DNA of 55,444 nt, taken from positions 1 to 55,444 of the forward strand of contig CALWDM010000008.1 in the NCBI GenBank assembly GCA_944376695.1, read 5' to 3'. Source of the stretch: an uncultured Mediterraneibacter sp. Lineage in GTDB: Bacteria > Bacillota > Clostridia > Lachnospirales > Lachnospiraceae. This document shows, piece by piece, positions 38,101 through 44,037 of this stretch (its first letter is position 1; the number at the start of each line of letters is the position of its first letter). Position numbers and translations under genes: made by a program. The notes under the pieces are model-generated. The model saw nothing but the letters and a program-made list of their open reading frames with translations, was not told the origin of the DNA and searched no databases.

Positions 38101-39030
38101 CCTGATCTTCACATTGACAAGGAAGCTGCCGGCTCCGTCTGACGATGCATTGATGCTGTCGTTAAGGAGAAAGGTATATACATTATCCTCATCAGGTCCT
38201 TCAAGCTTCACATTATCCAGAGGCGCAGCCGCATCCATTGAAAGGCTCATGCCTTTCGGAAGCCGAAACAGGATCTTTGTCTCATTATATGTATCGAACA
38301 TCGGCTCCGCCTGATCTCCGTAATTATACAAAGCTGCTGCCTGCAGCTGATAGTAGATCAGCATGGTGACCGTATCCCCTGCCATAAAGCTGGTGTCCTC
38401 TTCCTCAAATCGTACAGAGACATTTGCTGTATCCTGAGTACCGTTTTCTCCATAGTACATCTCTGCGGTTTCTCTCAGGGTAAGTCGCCTCGCAACCATC
38501 AGACTGTCTGAATACACTGTCTGATCTCCCAGTATCGCCCGCAGGCGGTATTCATACCCGCCGTTTTCTTCTGAATATATGAAAGAGTAGTTTGCGGAAC
38601 CAGCCCCATCGATATCCTGCCAGTTCCCATCCTTTGTCTTATACTGCCACTGAAGGACAGCTCCTTCCTCTGACACGGCGCCCTTCAGCATGACCCGGTC
38701 GCCAATGAAGGCAGACTCTCTGTTAGAAGATATGGAAACTGTCAGCGCTTCTTCCCCGGCAGGAAGCGTGTCCGCCCCGCCTTCCGGCAGCCTGTCCCCG
38801 GTTAGCGTCTCCGCCGTCATTGCAGTGTCAGCCGGCAGGCCCCCGCTGTCATCTGTAACACGGTCGCCTGCCGTCCCGTCCTTCAGTACAGCCGGCTTGT
38901 CCGTATCCTCCTGCTGATCCTCTGTGAGTCTGAACGTCCCTCCCATAGAGGATACAGACTGGCTGCTCAGGATCATCACCACTGCCAGCGCGAAAGCCAC
39001 AGTCCTTGTCCAGAGATTCCTCTTGTCCAT
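23125..39030 (-). CDS. Giant multidomain surface adhesin with Cna-B/SpaA-like and Spy0128-like isopeptide modules
   Basis: The predicted 5,301-residue protein is secreted and probably wall-anchored. Residues 1-31 are a signal peptide (WTRTVAFALAVVMILSSQSV). An Ig-like module at about 85-180 follows, then an isopeptide-type adhesin region to about 560. Next come some 16 prealbumin-like Cna-B/SpaA modules (about 560-2950), recognised by repeated ETxAPxGY-like strands. Two DUF11-like modules (about 3037 and 3233) and an SdrD-B-like module (about 3472, GGHIWIDKNADGQRQ) come next. Eleven tandem Spy0128/FctA-like modules occupy about 3780-5260. The C-terminus has PAAATGD where LPxTG is expected, a hydrophobic helix and RRKRRGSNR. 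The start at 39030 has GGGAGGGAG 4 bases upstream. No sortase or pilin partner is adjacent. Attachment to host or other cells is inference from architecture. Confidence 0.88.
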   Translation of the reverse strand: MDKRNLWTRTVAFALAVVMILSSQSVSSMGGTFRLTEDQQEDTDKPAVLKDGTAGDRVTDDSGGLPADTAMTAETLTGDRLPEGGADTLPAGEEALTVSISSNRESAFIGDRVMLKGAVSEEGAVLQWQYKTKDGNWQDIDGAGSANYSFIYSEENGGYEYRLRAILGDQTVYSDSLMVARRLTLRETAEMYYGENGTQDTANVSVRFEEEDTSFMAGDTVTMLIYYQLQAAALYNYGDQAEPMFDTYNETKILFRLPKGMSLSMDAAAPLDNVKLEGPDEDNVYTFLLNDSINASSDGAGSFLVNVKIRDNGKLEANHVFNFGETGDFLKIETKFDINGAEEDWPDDLKNVTKQVAAESEAPVVTSATEDEWLVRKTADGFTVSEDRSAVTVHYNLAVGLKGTDGQIVTNQQTYGRPGRVPFDGDVSLTEVPTVNDRQGSPVDYTKITVKTADGEVVPASSDGTYALPMETCGSHDVSGVDEDAPYYSTYTVDVEYPAERFIAKYSDADQSALTVNNSADISYRLKGIDEVKTSHSEASQEVNEVIPPAKLTISKYIVNYANGTSSLYTAENFPAGDPVSGPVTFKVTDKNGTAPTLYKKNSDGTYTPLSVADGLVTIDPADTSGADSVWKDGAIEVYLDAGTYLVSELAPEERPLPSSTVKVTADESSDKNAEDKEVTIAEEGSGTADFYNRETLGSISIDKKGKVNGVESDLEGADFGLYRDEQCTDLITHDKTDNQGNLTFGRLPYGTYYVKEIEAPNGYIRDDEIYTINLTAEKAKESVKSVNLYNNANIRLQKKVLDVDTGESVDVDQSNFGLFAKCFTLQRITSGGSWDNPESIETVESDISLGQDGTITRILPAYDENGNVYTYRFAEKLPEGWHGAGETATDASGNRYLYSDTFTLEDDIGNESNEAVLIEMENWRNGSIDLTKQFWNADSGKMAVSSSADLTASFDLYYKEGKDSHEYEKFNTDSYTVAAGETVSITDLPRTTGETPRYYYLVETSTAGGYALSGKTEGFEGTNRAKKTTIKVGEQELTAYGPFNFTEGDDIQLQQSITIDNVEQKVPVAVKKVNSYTGNFEEGAQYAIYEYDEDAAGHKGDVVIDSTEIPSAGAFTKLDPGKKYLVEESVTPQGYENVTDADALIINLEGIKTVDTDTETQAVTLKNRPDPKITIEKKIKTSDGKETVTSGVAFEVYAEEGGTFTPVQGYDGQPLKLSSGSQLQLPAGEYYLKETAPAGVLDPSGYEELYEDYDHVYADGSYYFGPYTVEDQEEVRELGTIVNYSDTGEVLVKKYRMTLGGKKAALPGAVISIYREGESAPVQTAVSMKDTGDVLFKELPIYDENGEKITYIIKETTAPNGYTASEDELEVRLSPGGQVTTDTEGNNLEIINQPETSLRVSKVFYNIWENQFTHKEYLLPGTEIALYRLDGEEYVFEGIQTTNSVGEVVFTGLAQKDEYVAVEVSIPADEAYQYLEPASKKEYLQKTADGACPATIPKADINKYNIVTKSANTDENKPESEQTGRLTNVENWTQLRVEKFAIGADGKEDEGQRRELNNAEFELYRQIVGPDDGTALAFDSSDPDTTLVGSYTSGTLYNADGIRQDGYFATDILKSADNVVYWLVEITPGIGGKLKPENAITLIRRSGTSYTNASTYEDAACTNYAEYKDNVLTEVSVQNDPSYGGEGERFSTVRIAKWAGSCTKDGEKVHTYTPLGNASFDLYLAAEDGTLVEKIDTLTTGLDNDLSAPDGTTSAPAPVSALASSRAFSWTALTSNYVEDEAMYERIFQTDEDGNSYARAALVETDAPDGYTRSGTTYYMYMFFRYEAAEEEGKTKTTESFNDVFYVKDKEEEVKLAEDQEGIVWGLYATGENEKGGYDPITVTNAPEEASRQQYRLVNWPVDHFAVTVTKYGYEPVEGANLGMTSEELDAYYSRGVQDDRVPLANVTMRLERLVDGKWTTYAYSTYDGPKADGLFKTDGNGYFAFPRGLDIGQYRIVEVTPHAEYENIYDLESQGNGSDYTGDAAHSQAAYYFDVTADNVDISMYNPKKLTLDIMKKGMEEDALSGVTFTLTGQSGNSSAKTGTDGKAHLTGIGNGTYKLTESAADGHTNEYLKEYFKETYDNSNYQTDYGNLNDLVNGDGIFFGYKTQQIRNEDGSYSVTVTDKADINDYGIKISEGMTLTVQNPETQALAITKVDKDTGEELEGAKFKIEYQRFPVFSGDVTLTDSGWDLVDDAAVTDGNGQVILTGRKPGVYKITEAAAPEGYDITDTAPRYVALTGSMAIGTVMVGDTPVIKNTDPEYGEETLTFADAKQVKLTVIKDILAGDLTVTGSSKFTFRLYDKDKKEIKKDTVTCTDGADGSVEFTGLSQGGIYYLRETDIPAGYQLTAMKDGQEIPMPADGEGYYEIEVPDTDDDLTVTAENTYLCAELSIRKVDGEDGSALSGADFNIYDGTGGVPDPDKDEPISGITFSGKDGVYTARIPLEGTEAHTFYIFEKTAPEGYPKEEALSIKAELVPGQKITASEWQEEWAKDNATMLENYIFPNYRGAYVDLVKYGNVREGNPTEDDVMSGVTLRLYEKSGGSWIESAGGITDKDGKVRFTVVGGRTYAVAEPAAPEGYKGLQGIWAEGAAEDAEAAATETAVVNGQTVTLHLINDGQPLTAGTEYQYNAYNIPYVEMEIRKQDALDPYAETQPTATVSVYEIGEDAVVTDEFVEALLTEGTPVLNDIWVEQPGSSENEEGKTEYYNYANSSTWTEMGAKFLAGKTYLVVETDSSVSQIRDNRNVEWYRKVTIPAGATGKTVVTLRNIEGKVTLDLAKTVKEQTQKSLFTQGADLEYTIRPTVGNTYPLDSFTLTDTGLTAYHGTDNTDIPMEESYLDEKYSINEVVVGQAEHDVSGYLAEGTAPITAEVTFCGFDGNPLGTVEKDVSVSAQTFTLAEAAPEIENAKAKTFTVSYHADALAGTGYDLGTDFTPGDITVKVRADQQAGGEDVQSIDRIRNSVSAEVKYTPWKTDGTREVQKSIPDNAAADVEFSQQDAAVVTVEKTADQQSVALNSNMTYSITLKNEEDAAAAMEDPFIVDLLPQGTTWVSGSEKVIETDSKTLAFSSSSSGRADGETAVYVNLDGFLKPGEYVTIKITVEVGEAAAGYGTSIQNYVLAGSEIRGAQSDGNPQAASFRNENGDWAESMDNVLTSMEETRRDTFRKILEESGRENYGYISAAANANWTTSTDLALVKSGYGDRNQDTGFTSDQLSTVSNRGWMRYRLTVTNTSSNNAMTGISMVDILPKPDDYRTGTGALRDSKWGLYYGSIESVSKISLDGETVPLAENTDYKVYYYRGELDSEADYQGVYNDAMTLKFDAQSMPDGWSTTAPAEGETDTDVRAFAVAFSGEISLVGQKSQGTGDAYQSVVVEYTAEVEDFSKEELQDNAYDNAVNSFACHYSQYTTSNPTPVPVGKVLGSNVVSNTILQEPVKVGGHIWIDKNADGQRQEDETIDHFSGNSMIQDMLNEVEIRLYRYHKEGNRYDQAGTYDQKKDTKWRQNANYVFDGLDPAALRDDASDEDAYGADGKTLNVEALKGTDPAAYMLAVTLPNENMAGKYEVTAEGPTNGRSYHPDDIPDNERTDSNFTAGGNTSASELFYLWPTDADVTFDNTKDIGLIPLRDLEITKKAADGDQPAVEGAEFKIYGPFAEDATEYELTDANLVDTVTTGEDGKAAVENLRWYQKYVIVETSASTGYIKDDAAATGGTGTNITSYTTEDGDPAWVLGVPNEKKTTSTDQVTVTNKRTVDIQLGAEKVLKKGSADGELLDVEEGAFTFYLKDEEGAILDIKTNHAEGRVTFDEITLEGVGTFTYYISEAVPKDAVSNVKDGVTYDPADHRVIVKTEWTDKGLKASYRYADDGEWSENAAETTITNIYNAAGTWTPEGTKTLTGRDMAEDETFYFAVTDEDGKVVSKGTASGGKDGQAVEIDFEPISYALDDADRTFTYTIQETDADGGPLPAGRQEDGMTYDRDTVTVKVTVTDNGKGKLVPDVEYPDGEAAFENTYTPTPTAYAPAVKKILSGSPVVKDETFEFKIKKTSGPEVEFANETASVTYTKEGQATGEQTVPFGTITFSQKGTYEFRITETTQSGNDKIHYDAASWTFKVVVTDDGKGNLDCADPVYDSSDPDETETEQAVFRNTYTPEPAKQPLKVTKQADGNERPADAEFKFTLAQKSAAPEGGAVLPENKELTVHVGKDQASNDGTFAPITFNAAGTYVFTITEEQTGIPGYVYDTAASRDVQVTVADNDGTLEVTKVKYLNSSAEDSAVFTNHYDPENAFYTPKVKKTLTVDSGSSLPVKVDFTFELTQIRTDESPEGGVVAAAEDTPVGTQTVSTPDMTGPDTIEDLSFNELEFTKAGTYYFQITEKADTAGYQGFTYDGTTWTLTVKVNDNGGKLEIPKEGGITYTSSANPPANADQAEFSNSYASAPAVYSPRVKKTIDSIFVPKEKDFTFNITYTGTADGVNMPENRSVTVSGAGEGIFDEIGFTKTGTYTFDISEKDGKLPGYGYDEKHWTLTVVVGDSVSGTGDEAKGQLVVNSVSYVQSETNTPGGTEAEFTNTYTAAPDSITPQVEKDITGAKYPQDNKKEFTFLLTADEENEAGGASLEAGDGALTAKVTGEDTGSFSDISFYKPGVYRFHISEDDSDKENGYTYDKHTWTLTVKVTDHDSVLSAVGTYTQDAADPAVTDPENAVFTNTYAITDSEELVIPVEKTVTGDVPLGRDQTFKFRLEQKDSDPVKAVLPDDTEIEIRGSGNSAFDAVTFEEAGVYTFVVTEEDGGKAGYSYDESIWNVKVTVKDVESVLTVDQVVYGKGGSTVEGAEGVSFVNSYSTVETKYTPQVEKDVTGDRVTTDKEFTFTLEPDEEYEGVELTETEVTVTGEGPTSFGEITFRKAGIYTFTIRETDGGQYGYTYDKTPWKLTVQVDDVDHILTKTSIVYSREDGTEDQEHAVFTNAYDAKEVPFAPAVVKKVTGDVPEGKDQTFTFTMSASEDNPEGARMPEPAAAEVTGSGSVGFGEILFDQSGVYSFEIREENGGAPGYSYDGNVWTVTVNVEDNNGILEIGDVVYARAGEIVEGAAAAVFENRYDPAEVSYAPQVVKKITGDETPDDRTFYFSLKADGKNSEGVVIRSDKAKVTGAGSTNFGEITFSKAGVYRFLITEDKGSGTGYTYDGSQWTLTVTVTDENGALKVSSTVYAKDGTDSSGTEAAEFINRYEAAKPAAATGDGMDAGRSAALMAGSAFLIGAVFCTRRKRRGSNR
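23250..27680 (-). repeat. Eleven tandem Spy0128/FctA-like isopeptide modules within the giant gene
   Basis: The C-terminal 1,480 residues divide into 11 units of about 130 residues. Each has a lysine in the first strand (for example PQVEKDVTG), a central glutamate in FxIxE, a GYxYDxxxWxxTVxV core, and an asparagine in FxNxY at the end. Every unit keeps the Lys-Glu-Asn set that makes the intramolecular isopeptide bond in streptococcal pilins. The units are diverged in sequence, so this is a protein-level and not a DNA-level tandem repeat. Confidence 0.85.
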
Positions 39031-39191
39031 ATGATCTCCCTCCCTTATTGCGTATATTTCTCTTTGTTCCCGCACAGTTAAATATATGACACACACTCTG
39101 AGGAATTCGTCGAATCTGCTGGGGCTTCTGAAGTTTTATACGTTTTTAGTTATTTGGGAGATAATTGAACATTTCTCAGAATAAATTTAAT

Positions 39192-39220
39192 AAAAAAAAC
39201 CGGAAGGATTTCCTTCCGGT
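39192..39220 (-). terminator. Terminator after yajC
   Basis: ACCGGAAGG (39199-39207) and CCTTCCGGT (39212-39220) form a perfect 9-bp stem with a 4-base loop. On the minus strand eight T follow. It closes the L,D-transpeptidase-tgt-yajC unit and separates it from the giant gene. Confidence 0.88.
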
Positions 39221-39242
39221 AATAAACATATTTCCGTTCTGC

Positions 39243-39521
39243 TCATTCAGCATTCGGTTTCTCAATCTGAGCGATGGCCGCCTTCTGCATCGGGATACGG
39301 CAGTTTTTATTGTTTCCGAATTCCACGATCACATCATCATCTGTGATATCAATAATCACCCCGTAGAATCCGCTCGTTGTCAGAGCTGTATCACCGACTT
39401 CCATAGATGCCAGCATTGCCTGAATTCTCTTCTGCTCCTTCTTCTGGGGACGCATAAGCAAAAGCCACATTACACCGAACATCACCGCTATCCAGACGAT
39501 CATCATCAATAATTCACCCAT
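39243..39521 (-). CDS. yajC: Preprotein translocase subunit YajC
   Basis: The 92-residue protein has one N-terminal membrane helix (MMIVWIAVMFGVMWLLLM) followed by RPQKKEQKRIQAML and the small beta domain MEVGDTALTTSGFYGVIIDI, the usual YajC layout. It is an accessory part of the Sec translocase with SecDF. It follows tgt by 57 bases, a neighbour order conserved in many bacteria. AGGAGG lies 9 bases before the ATG. Confidence 0.93.
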   Translation of the reverse strand: MGELLMMIVWIAVMFGVMWLLLMRPQKKEQKRIQAMLASMEVGDTALTTSGFYGVIIDITDDDVIVEFGNNKNCRIPMQKAAIAQIEKPNAE

Positions 39522-39578
39522 AATCAGACTTCCTCCTAACTTTCATTACGCAATAAGATTACTATACACAAAAAACAG

Positions 39579-40733
39579 TCAATCTTCAAGAGGCATTTCA
39601 AGAAATCCCTCCAGCTTCCGTTTTTTATAAGCCTTGTATTCCCCGGCATCAATAGAGTCTCTGATCTCTTCCATCATCGTATTGTAAAAATACAGATTGT
39701 GGAGCACGCACAGCCTCATTCCCAGCATCTCCTTTGCCTTGAGAAGATGGCGGATATAGGCGCGGCTGTAACTCCTGCATGCAGGGCAGCCGCAGCCTTC
39801 CCCGATCGGCCTGTCGTCCAGTTCGTATTTTGCGTTAAAGAGATTCAGCCTGCCCTGGTTTGTGTACACATGCCCGTGTCTTCCATTCCTGGTCGGATAG
39901 ACGCAGTCAAAGAAGTCAACTCCTCTGTCCACAGCTTCAAGGATATTTGCCGGCGTCCCCACTCCCATAAGATATGCAGGTTTATTCTCCGGCAGATGGG
40001 GAACTACGGCATCCAGGATCCGGTACATGTCCTCATGGCTCTCTCCCACCGCAAGCCCTCCCACGGCGTAACCATCCAGATCCAGCTCCGTGATCTGCTG
40101 TGCGTGCGCAATACGGATATCCTCATAGATTCCTCCCTGGTTGATCCCGAACAGCATCTGATGAGGATTGATCGTATCCGGCAGGGAATTCAGCCTTGCC
40201 ATTTCCTCTTTACAGCGCTTCAGCCAGCGGGTCGTGCGCTCCACAGAATCCGCGATATACTTTTTTTCCGCAACACTGGACGGGCATTCGTCAAAAGCCA
40301 TTGCGATCGTAGAAGCCAGATTTGACTGGATCTGCATACTCTCCTCAGGACCCATAAAGATCTTTCTTCCATCGATATGAGAATGAAAATGCACGCCCTC
40401 TTCCCTGATCTTTCTCAGTGACGCCAGGGAAAACACCTGAAATCCCCCGGAATCTGTAAGAATCGGCCTGTCCCAGTTCATGAAACGGTGAAGGCCGCCC
40501 AGCTTCTTCACGATCTCATCCCCAGGTCTTACATGGAGATGATATGTATTCGAAAGCTCTACCTGTGTCTTTATTTCTCTTAAGTCATCAGTGGACACAG
40601 CTCCCTTGATTGCAGCCGCTGTCCCCACATTCATAAATACCGGCGTTTCAATCGTACCGTGGGCTGTGTGAAAACGTCCTCTCTTTGCCTTGCCGTCTTT
40701 TTTCAGAAGCTCATACATTCCTGTTAACCTCAT
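39579..40733 (-). CDS. tgt: tRNA-guanine transglycosylase
   Basis: The enzyme exchanges guanine 34 of certain tRNAs for the queuosine precursor. The 384-residue protein has TDSGGFQVFSLASLRKI, the nucleophile region LMGVGTPANILEAVDRGVDFFDCVYPTRNGRHG, and zinc ligands in GCGCPACRSY with a later histidine in LCVLHNLYF. All key residues are present. It is 25 bases after the L,D-transpeptidase gene and before yajC. No queuosine synthesis genes are nearby. Confidence 0.97.
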   Translation of the reverse strand: MRLTGMYELLKKDGKAKRGRFHTAHGTIETPVFMNVGTAAAIKGAVSTDDLREIKTQVELSNTYHLHVRPGDEIVKKLGGLHRFMNWDRPILTDSGGFQVFSLASLRKIREEGVHFHSHIDGRKIFMGPEESMQIQSNLASTIAMAFDECPSSVAEKKYIADSVERTTRWLKRCKEEMARLNSLPDTINPHQMLFGINQGGIYEDIRIAHAQQITELDLDGYAVGGLAVGESHEDMYRILDAVVPHLPENKPAYLMGVGTPANILEAVDRGVDFFDCVYPTRNGRHGHVYTNQGRLNLFNAKYELDDRPIGEGCGCPACRSYSRAYIRHLLKAKEMLGMRLCVLHNLYFYNTMMEEIRDSIDAGEYKAYKKRKLEGFLEMPLED

Positions 40734-40758
40734 ATTCGTTTTCCTGTCTGCAGGACTA

Positions 40759-42513
40759 TTAATAATGAAGGACGACCGGAGTCCCTGAGCTGATCATTCC
40801 GAACAGGGTTCCCGCGTCGCTGTATGACATATTCACGCATCCGTGAGATCCAAGACTCTGATACAGGTTTCCTCCAAATCCGGGCTGCCAGGTAGCATCA
40901 TGGAATCCATGTCCCTGCCAGGTAAACGGCATCCAGTAAGATACCGGGGTCCGGTAAATCGGTTCTCCAGTTGCCGGATCTTTCTCACCCACCAGTGTGG
41001 CATTCCTTTCCGTATAAAGAATGGAATATACTCCTGCCGGGGTTGCCATGTCTGGTGTGGGCAGTCCTGTAACCACGTCCGCCTGGAATGCGATCGAGCC
41101 GTCTACGATATACCACATATGCTGAGTGGAAAGGTCCACCTCAATAAAAGTAGTCCCCCAGTCCTGAGCGGAATGAGATGCCGCCGTCTGAGCGTATACA
41201 GGCTCTCTTGTCACCACTTCTCCGTTTGTAATGCTGCTGATCAAATTCTGCGTCTCTGTCTCCTCGTCAACAGACCATCCATATGTTCCGCCGGAAACTT
41301 CTGCTGTTTTCCCATCCGGGGAGGTGATTGTCCTCGTTGTTCCCACAGTATCATAAGCCGCGCCAAAATTTCTCATCCATTCTCTGACCGCATCTTCCTT
41401 CAGGATCACCTGCATATTATCATCATATGTCAGCCAGGAAGAAATCAGATTTTTATCTACCACGACATTTTCCGTCATTGAATAAGTAATGCTCGCCTTA
41501 CAGTACTGATTCATTGTGTCACATGCGGCCTGTACCTCCGGCGATTCGGAGGTATATTTCGGAAGCTTATAACACTCCTCTTCAAGCATATTCAGTGTCG
41601 GAGCAAACTCTGTGATATGTTCTTTGATTTTCTCGCTTAAGACGTCCATATTGACTGCGGTGCCGTAAACCTCCGGCTCTATCACGAAGGACTCTCCGTC
41701 AAACTTTGGATATGCAGAAACCGGATCCGTCTGCTCCTGTGTAACTGCCTTAATTGACTGAATCTTTTCTTCCAGCGCTTTTTCATCATAATCCACCTGA
41801 ATATTAATATTCTGGCTCGACTTTGAAAAAAATGAAGTCACCCATAAGATGGGATTCTGCTTTTTCAGCGCATCCTCCACGCTGGAGTCCTCTTTGTACA
41901 CAAGAGAAATATCGGATCCTTTTATCACATCAGTTTCATTGTTCAGTTCAATCAGTTCAAGTTCATAATCGCTGACCCGTTCTTTCAGGTATTTCTCCAC
42001 ATCCGCCGCGGATTTACCTGAGAAATCTTTACCGTTAATTGTAGTATTTATAAAAAAATGTCCAATAAAGAATGCCGAGATGCCAAGATAGATGACAATC
42101 AGCCCGGCCGCAATGCTTCCTGCAATGATCCAGGGCTTTTTCCCTGAACTCACCTTTTCTTCATTATCATTTTTTACAGTTTTTTGCCTTTTCCTTCGCC
42201 GTCTCTTTCCTCTTTTATCCTCTCCGCTCTCCAGTTCATCTTCTTCCAGCTCCTCCTCTCCGGGAGCTTCTTCTGAATTTTCTTCCCCGTCACCTGTCTC
42301 CTCAGAGACATCTGCCACTTCAGAATCCTCTTCTCCAAAATCTGCTTCTTCAGAATCCTCTTCCTCAAGTACTTCCTCATGCTCCTCTTCTTTGAGGTCA
42401 TCCGCCTCTTCTCCTTCGGCATCCTCAAAGCCTTCCTCACCGAGGATTTCTATATCTTCCCGATGTATATCTGACTGTTTTTTTCTTCTTTTCTTACTCA
42501 TCAGCCTTACCAT
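40759..42513 (-). CDS. L,D-transpeptidase with acidic cytosolic N-terminus
   Basis: The 584-residue protein is a membrane-anchored YkuD-type L,D-transpeptidase, which makes 3-3 cross-links in peptidoglycan. A very acidic stretch (about residues 18-100, nearly all E, D, S, G) is followed by a basic segment RGKRRRRKRQK. One membrane helix (PWIIAGSIAAGLIVIYLGIS) comes next. The external part carries peptidoglycan-binding modules of the type often found before YkuD (about 160-430), and the catalytic domain has HGFHDATW and SLGSHGCVNMS with the active cysteine. The start at 42513 has AAGGA 5 bases upstream; 42501 is an alternative. It heads the unit with tgt and yajC. The acidic tail is unusual and might bind a cytosolic partner. 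Confidence 0.9.
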   Translation of the reverse strand: MVRLMSKKRRKKQSDIHREDIEILGEEGFEDAEGEEADDLKEEEHEEVLEEEDSEEADFGEEDSEVADVSEETGDGEENSEEAPGEEELEEDELESGEDKRGKRRRRKRQKTVKNDNEEKVSSGKKPWIIAGSIAAGLIVIYLGISAFFIGHFFINTTINGKDFSGKSAADVEKYLKERVSDYELELIELNNETDVIKGSDISLVYKEDSSVEDALKKQNPILWVTSFFSKSSQNINIQVDYDEKALEEKIQSIKAVTQEQTDPVSAYPKFDGESFVIEPEVYGTAVNMDVLSEKIKEHITEFAPTLNMLEEECYKLPKYTSESPEVQAACDTMNQYCKASITYSMTENVVVDKNLISSWLTYDDNMQVILKEDAVREWMRNFGAAYDTVGTTRTITSPDGKTAEVSGGTYGWSVDEETETQNLISSITNGEVVTREPVYAQTAASHSAQDWGTTFIEVDLSTQHMWYIVDGSIAFQADVVTGLPTPDMATPAGVYSILYTERNATLVGEKDPATGEPIYRTPVSYWMPFTWQGHGFHDATWQPGFGGNLYQSLGSHGCVNMSYSDAGTLFGMISSGTPVVLHY

Positions 42514-42680
42514 CTCTTTCCTTGATACATATTACGGCAACATTATAGTACGATTATTTAAAAAAGTACAGAAAATTATCGTCCATTCATAAAAACTTAA
42601 AAACTATTTAAAAACTGTTACATTTTGACCTTCTGTTCCTATTTATCAGACATTTTGATACGAAAAAAGTTTCATTTTTC

Positions 42681-42710
42681 TTGTCAGATCCCGCCTGTGT
42701 CCTATATAAT
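42681..42710 (+). promoter_or_regulatory. Promoter of aroC
   Basis: TTGTCA (42681-42686) and TATAAT (42705-42710) are 18 bases apart on the plus strand, about 90 bases before aroC. The leader contains a short CTCCCGCACGGGAG hairpin and an ATTCC/GGAAT repeat but no recognised riboswitch. The gap 42514-42801 holds no other gene. Confidence 0.65.
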
Positions 42711-42801
42711 AATAATGTTTTTGTAACTGATCTCCCGCACGGGAGTGTAATGTATATGATTAAATGCAGTATTCCGTACAGGAATGGAAAGGAGTTTATC
42801 T

Positions 42802-43899
42802 ATGAGCGGTTCATCTTTTGGCTCAATATTTCGCATCACCACATGGGGAGAATCCCACGGTCCCGGGATCGGGGTCGTGATCGACGGCTGTCCCGCCGGT
42901 ATTTCTGTCTCTGAAGCAGATATCCAGCGTTTCCTTGACAGAAGGAAACCCGGACAGAGCAAATATACTACAAAACGAAGCGAATCTGATTCCGTAGAAA
43001 TCCTCTCCGGGATCTTCGAAGGAAAAACGACCGGCACGCCGATCTCTCTCATTGTGCGCAACCAGGATCAGCGTCCCAGGGATTACGGAAATATAGCGTC
43101 TTTATTCCGCCCCGGCCATGCGGACTATCCGTTTACGGAAAAATATGGCTTCCGCGACTACCGGGGAGGCGGACGCTCCTCCGGGCGCGAGACGATCGGG
43201 CGTGTAGCCGGAGGCGCTGTCGCTTCACTCCTTCTGAAGGAACTGGGGATCCGCGTGCAGGCATACACAAAAGCGATCGGCCCTTACTCTGTGCCGGAGG
43301 AGGATTACCATATGTCCGAAATCACGGAAAACGTGCTTTACATGCCAGACAATGCCACTGCTTCAAAAGCCGGCGAATATATCTCATCCCTGATGGCGGA
43401 GTGTGATTCCTGCGGCGGCATTATCGAATGCGTCGCAGAAGGTCTTCCGGCAGGTCTGGGCGAGCCGGTCTTTGATAAACTGGACGCACTCCTGGCACAC
43501 GCCGTCATGTCCGTGGGAGCTGTAAAAGGTGTGGAGATCGGGGATGGATTTGCCGCTTCAGCATCCACAGGAAGCAAAAATAACGACCCGTTTTTCTCGG
43601 AGGATGGTACGGTCCTCAAAAAAACCAACCACGCCGGCGGAACACTCGGCGGGATGAGCGATGGTTCACGTCTCATTCTCAGAGCCGCCATAAAGCCCAC
43701 TTCTTCTATTGCCCGGACTCAGCACACCGTGGACGTCAATCACGAAAATGCTGAGATCAAAGTTCTCGGCAGACATGACCCTGTCATCGTTCCCAGGGCG
43801 GTCGTCGTTGTAGAATCAATGACCGCTCTTACGCTGGCTGACCTTCTTTTGAGAAATATGTCCGCCAGACTGGAAAATGTGAAAAAAGTGTACTGCTAA
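42802..43899 (+). CDS. aroC: Chorismate synthase
   Basis: The enzyme makes chorismate from 5-enolpyruvylshikimate-3-phosphate with reduced FMN. The protein of about 365 residues has all three family signatures: GESHGPGIGVVIDGCPAG, the ADYPFTEKYGFRDYRGGGRS region, and the C-terminal HDPVIVPRAVVVVESM. I start at ATG 42802, 7 bases after AAAGGAG, not at an earlier in-frame ATG (42784) that precedes the site. It is a single gene, convergent with purL, and no other shikimate genes are near. Confidence 0.96.
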   Translation: MSGSSFGSIFRITTWGESHGPGIGVVIDGCPAGISVSEADIQRFLDRRKPGQSKYTTKRSESDSVEILSGIFEGKTTGTPISLIVRNQDQRPRDYGNIASLFRPGHADYPFTEKYGFRDYRGGGRSSGRETIGRVAGGAVASLLLKELGIRVQAYTKAIGPYSVPEEDYHMSEITENVLYMPDNATASKAGEYISSLMAECDSCGGIIECVAEGLPAGLGEPVFDKLDALLAHAVMSVGAVKGVEIGDGFAASASTGSKNNDPFFSEDGTVLKKTNHAGGTLGGMSDGSRLILRAAIKPTSSIARTQHTVDVNHENAEIKVLGRHDPVIVPRAVVVVESMTALTLADLLLRNMSARLENVKKVYC

Positions 43900-43930
43900 A
43901 ATACAGATACCGCAGACACAGGTCCAAAAA

Positions 43931-43973
43931 TACCCGCCGGACTGTTTCAGGCAAAGCTCCAGTCCGGCGGGTA
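43931..43973. terminator. Bidirectional terminator between aroC and purL
   Basis: TACCCGCCGGACT (43931-43943) and AGTCCGGCGGGTA (43961-43973) form a perfect 13-bp stem. On the plus strand CTTTTATTTCTTT follows; on the minus strand TATTTTTGG. It can serve both convergent genes. Confidence 0.88.
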
Positions 43974-44037
43974 CTTTTATTTCTTTCCTCTATTCCCGCA
44001 GGGGGGCCTTATACATCTCCCCTCTTTATCCCACAGA

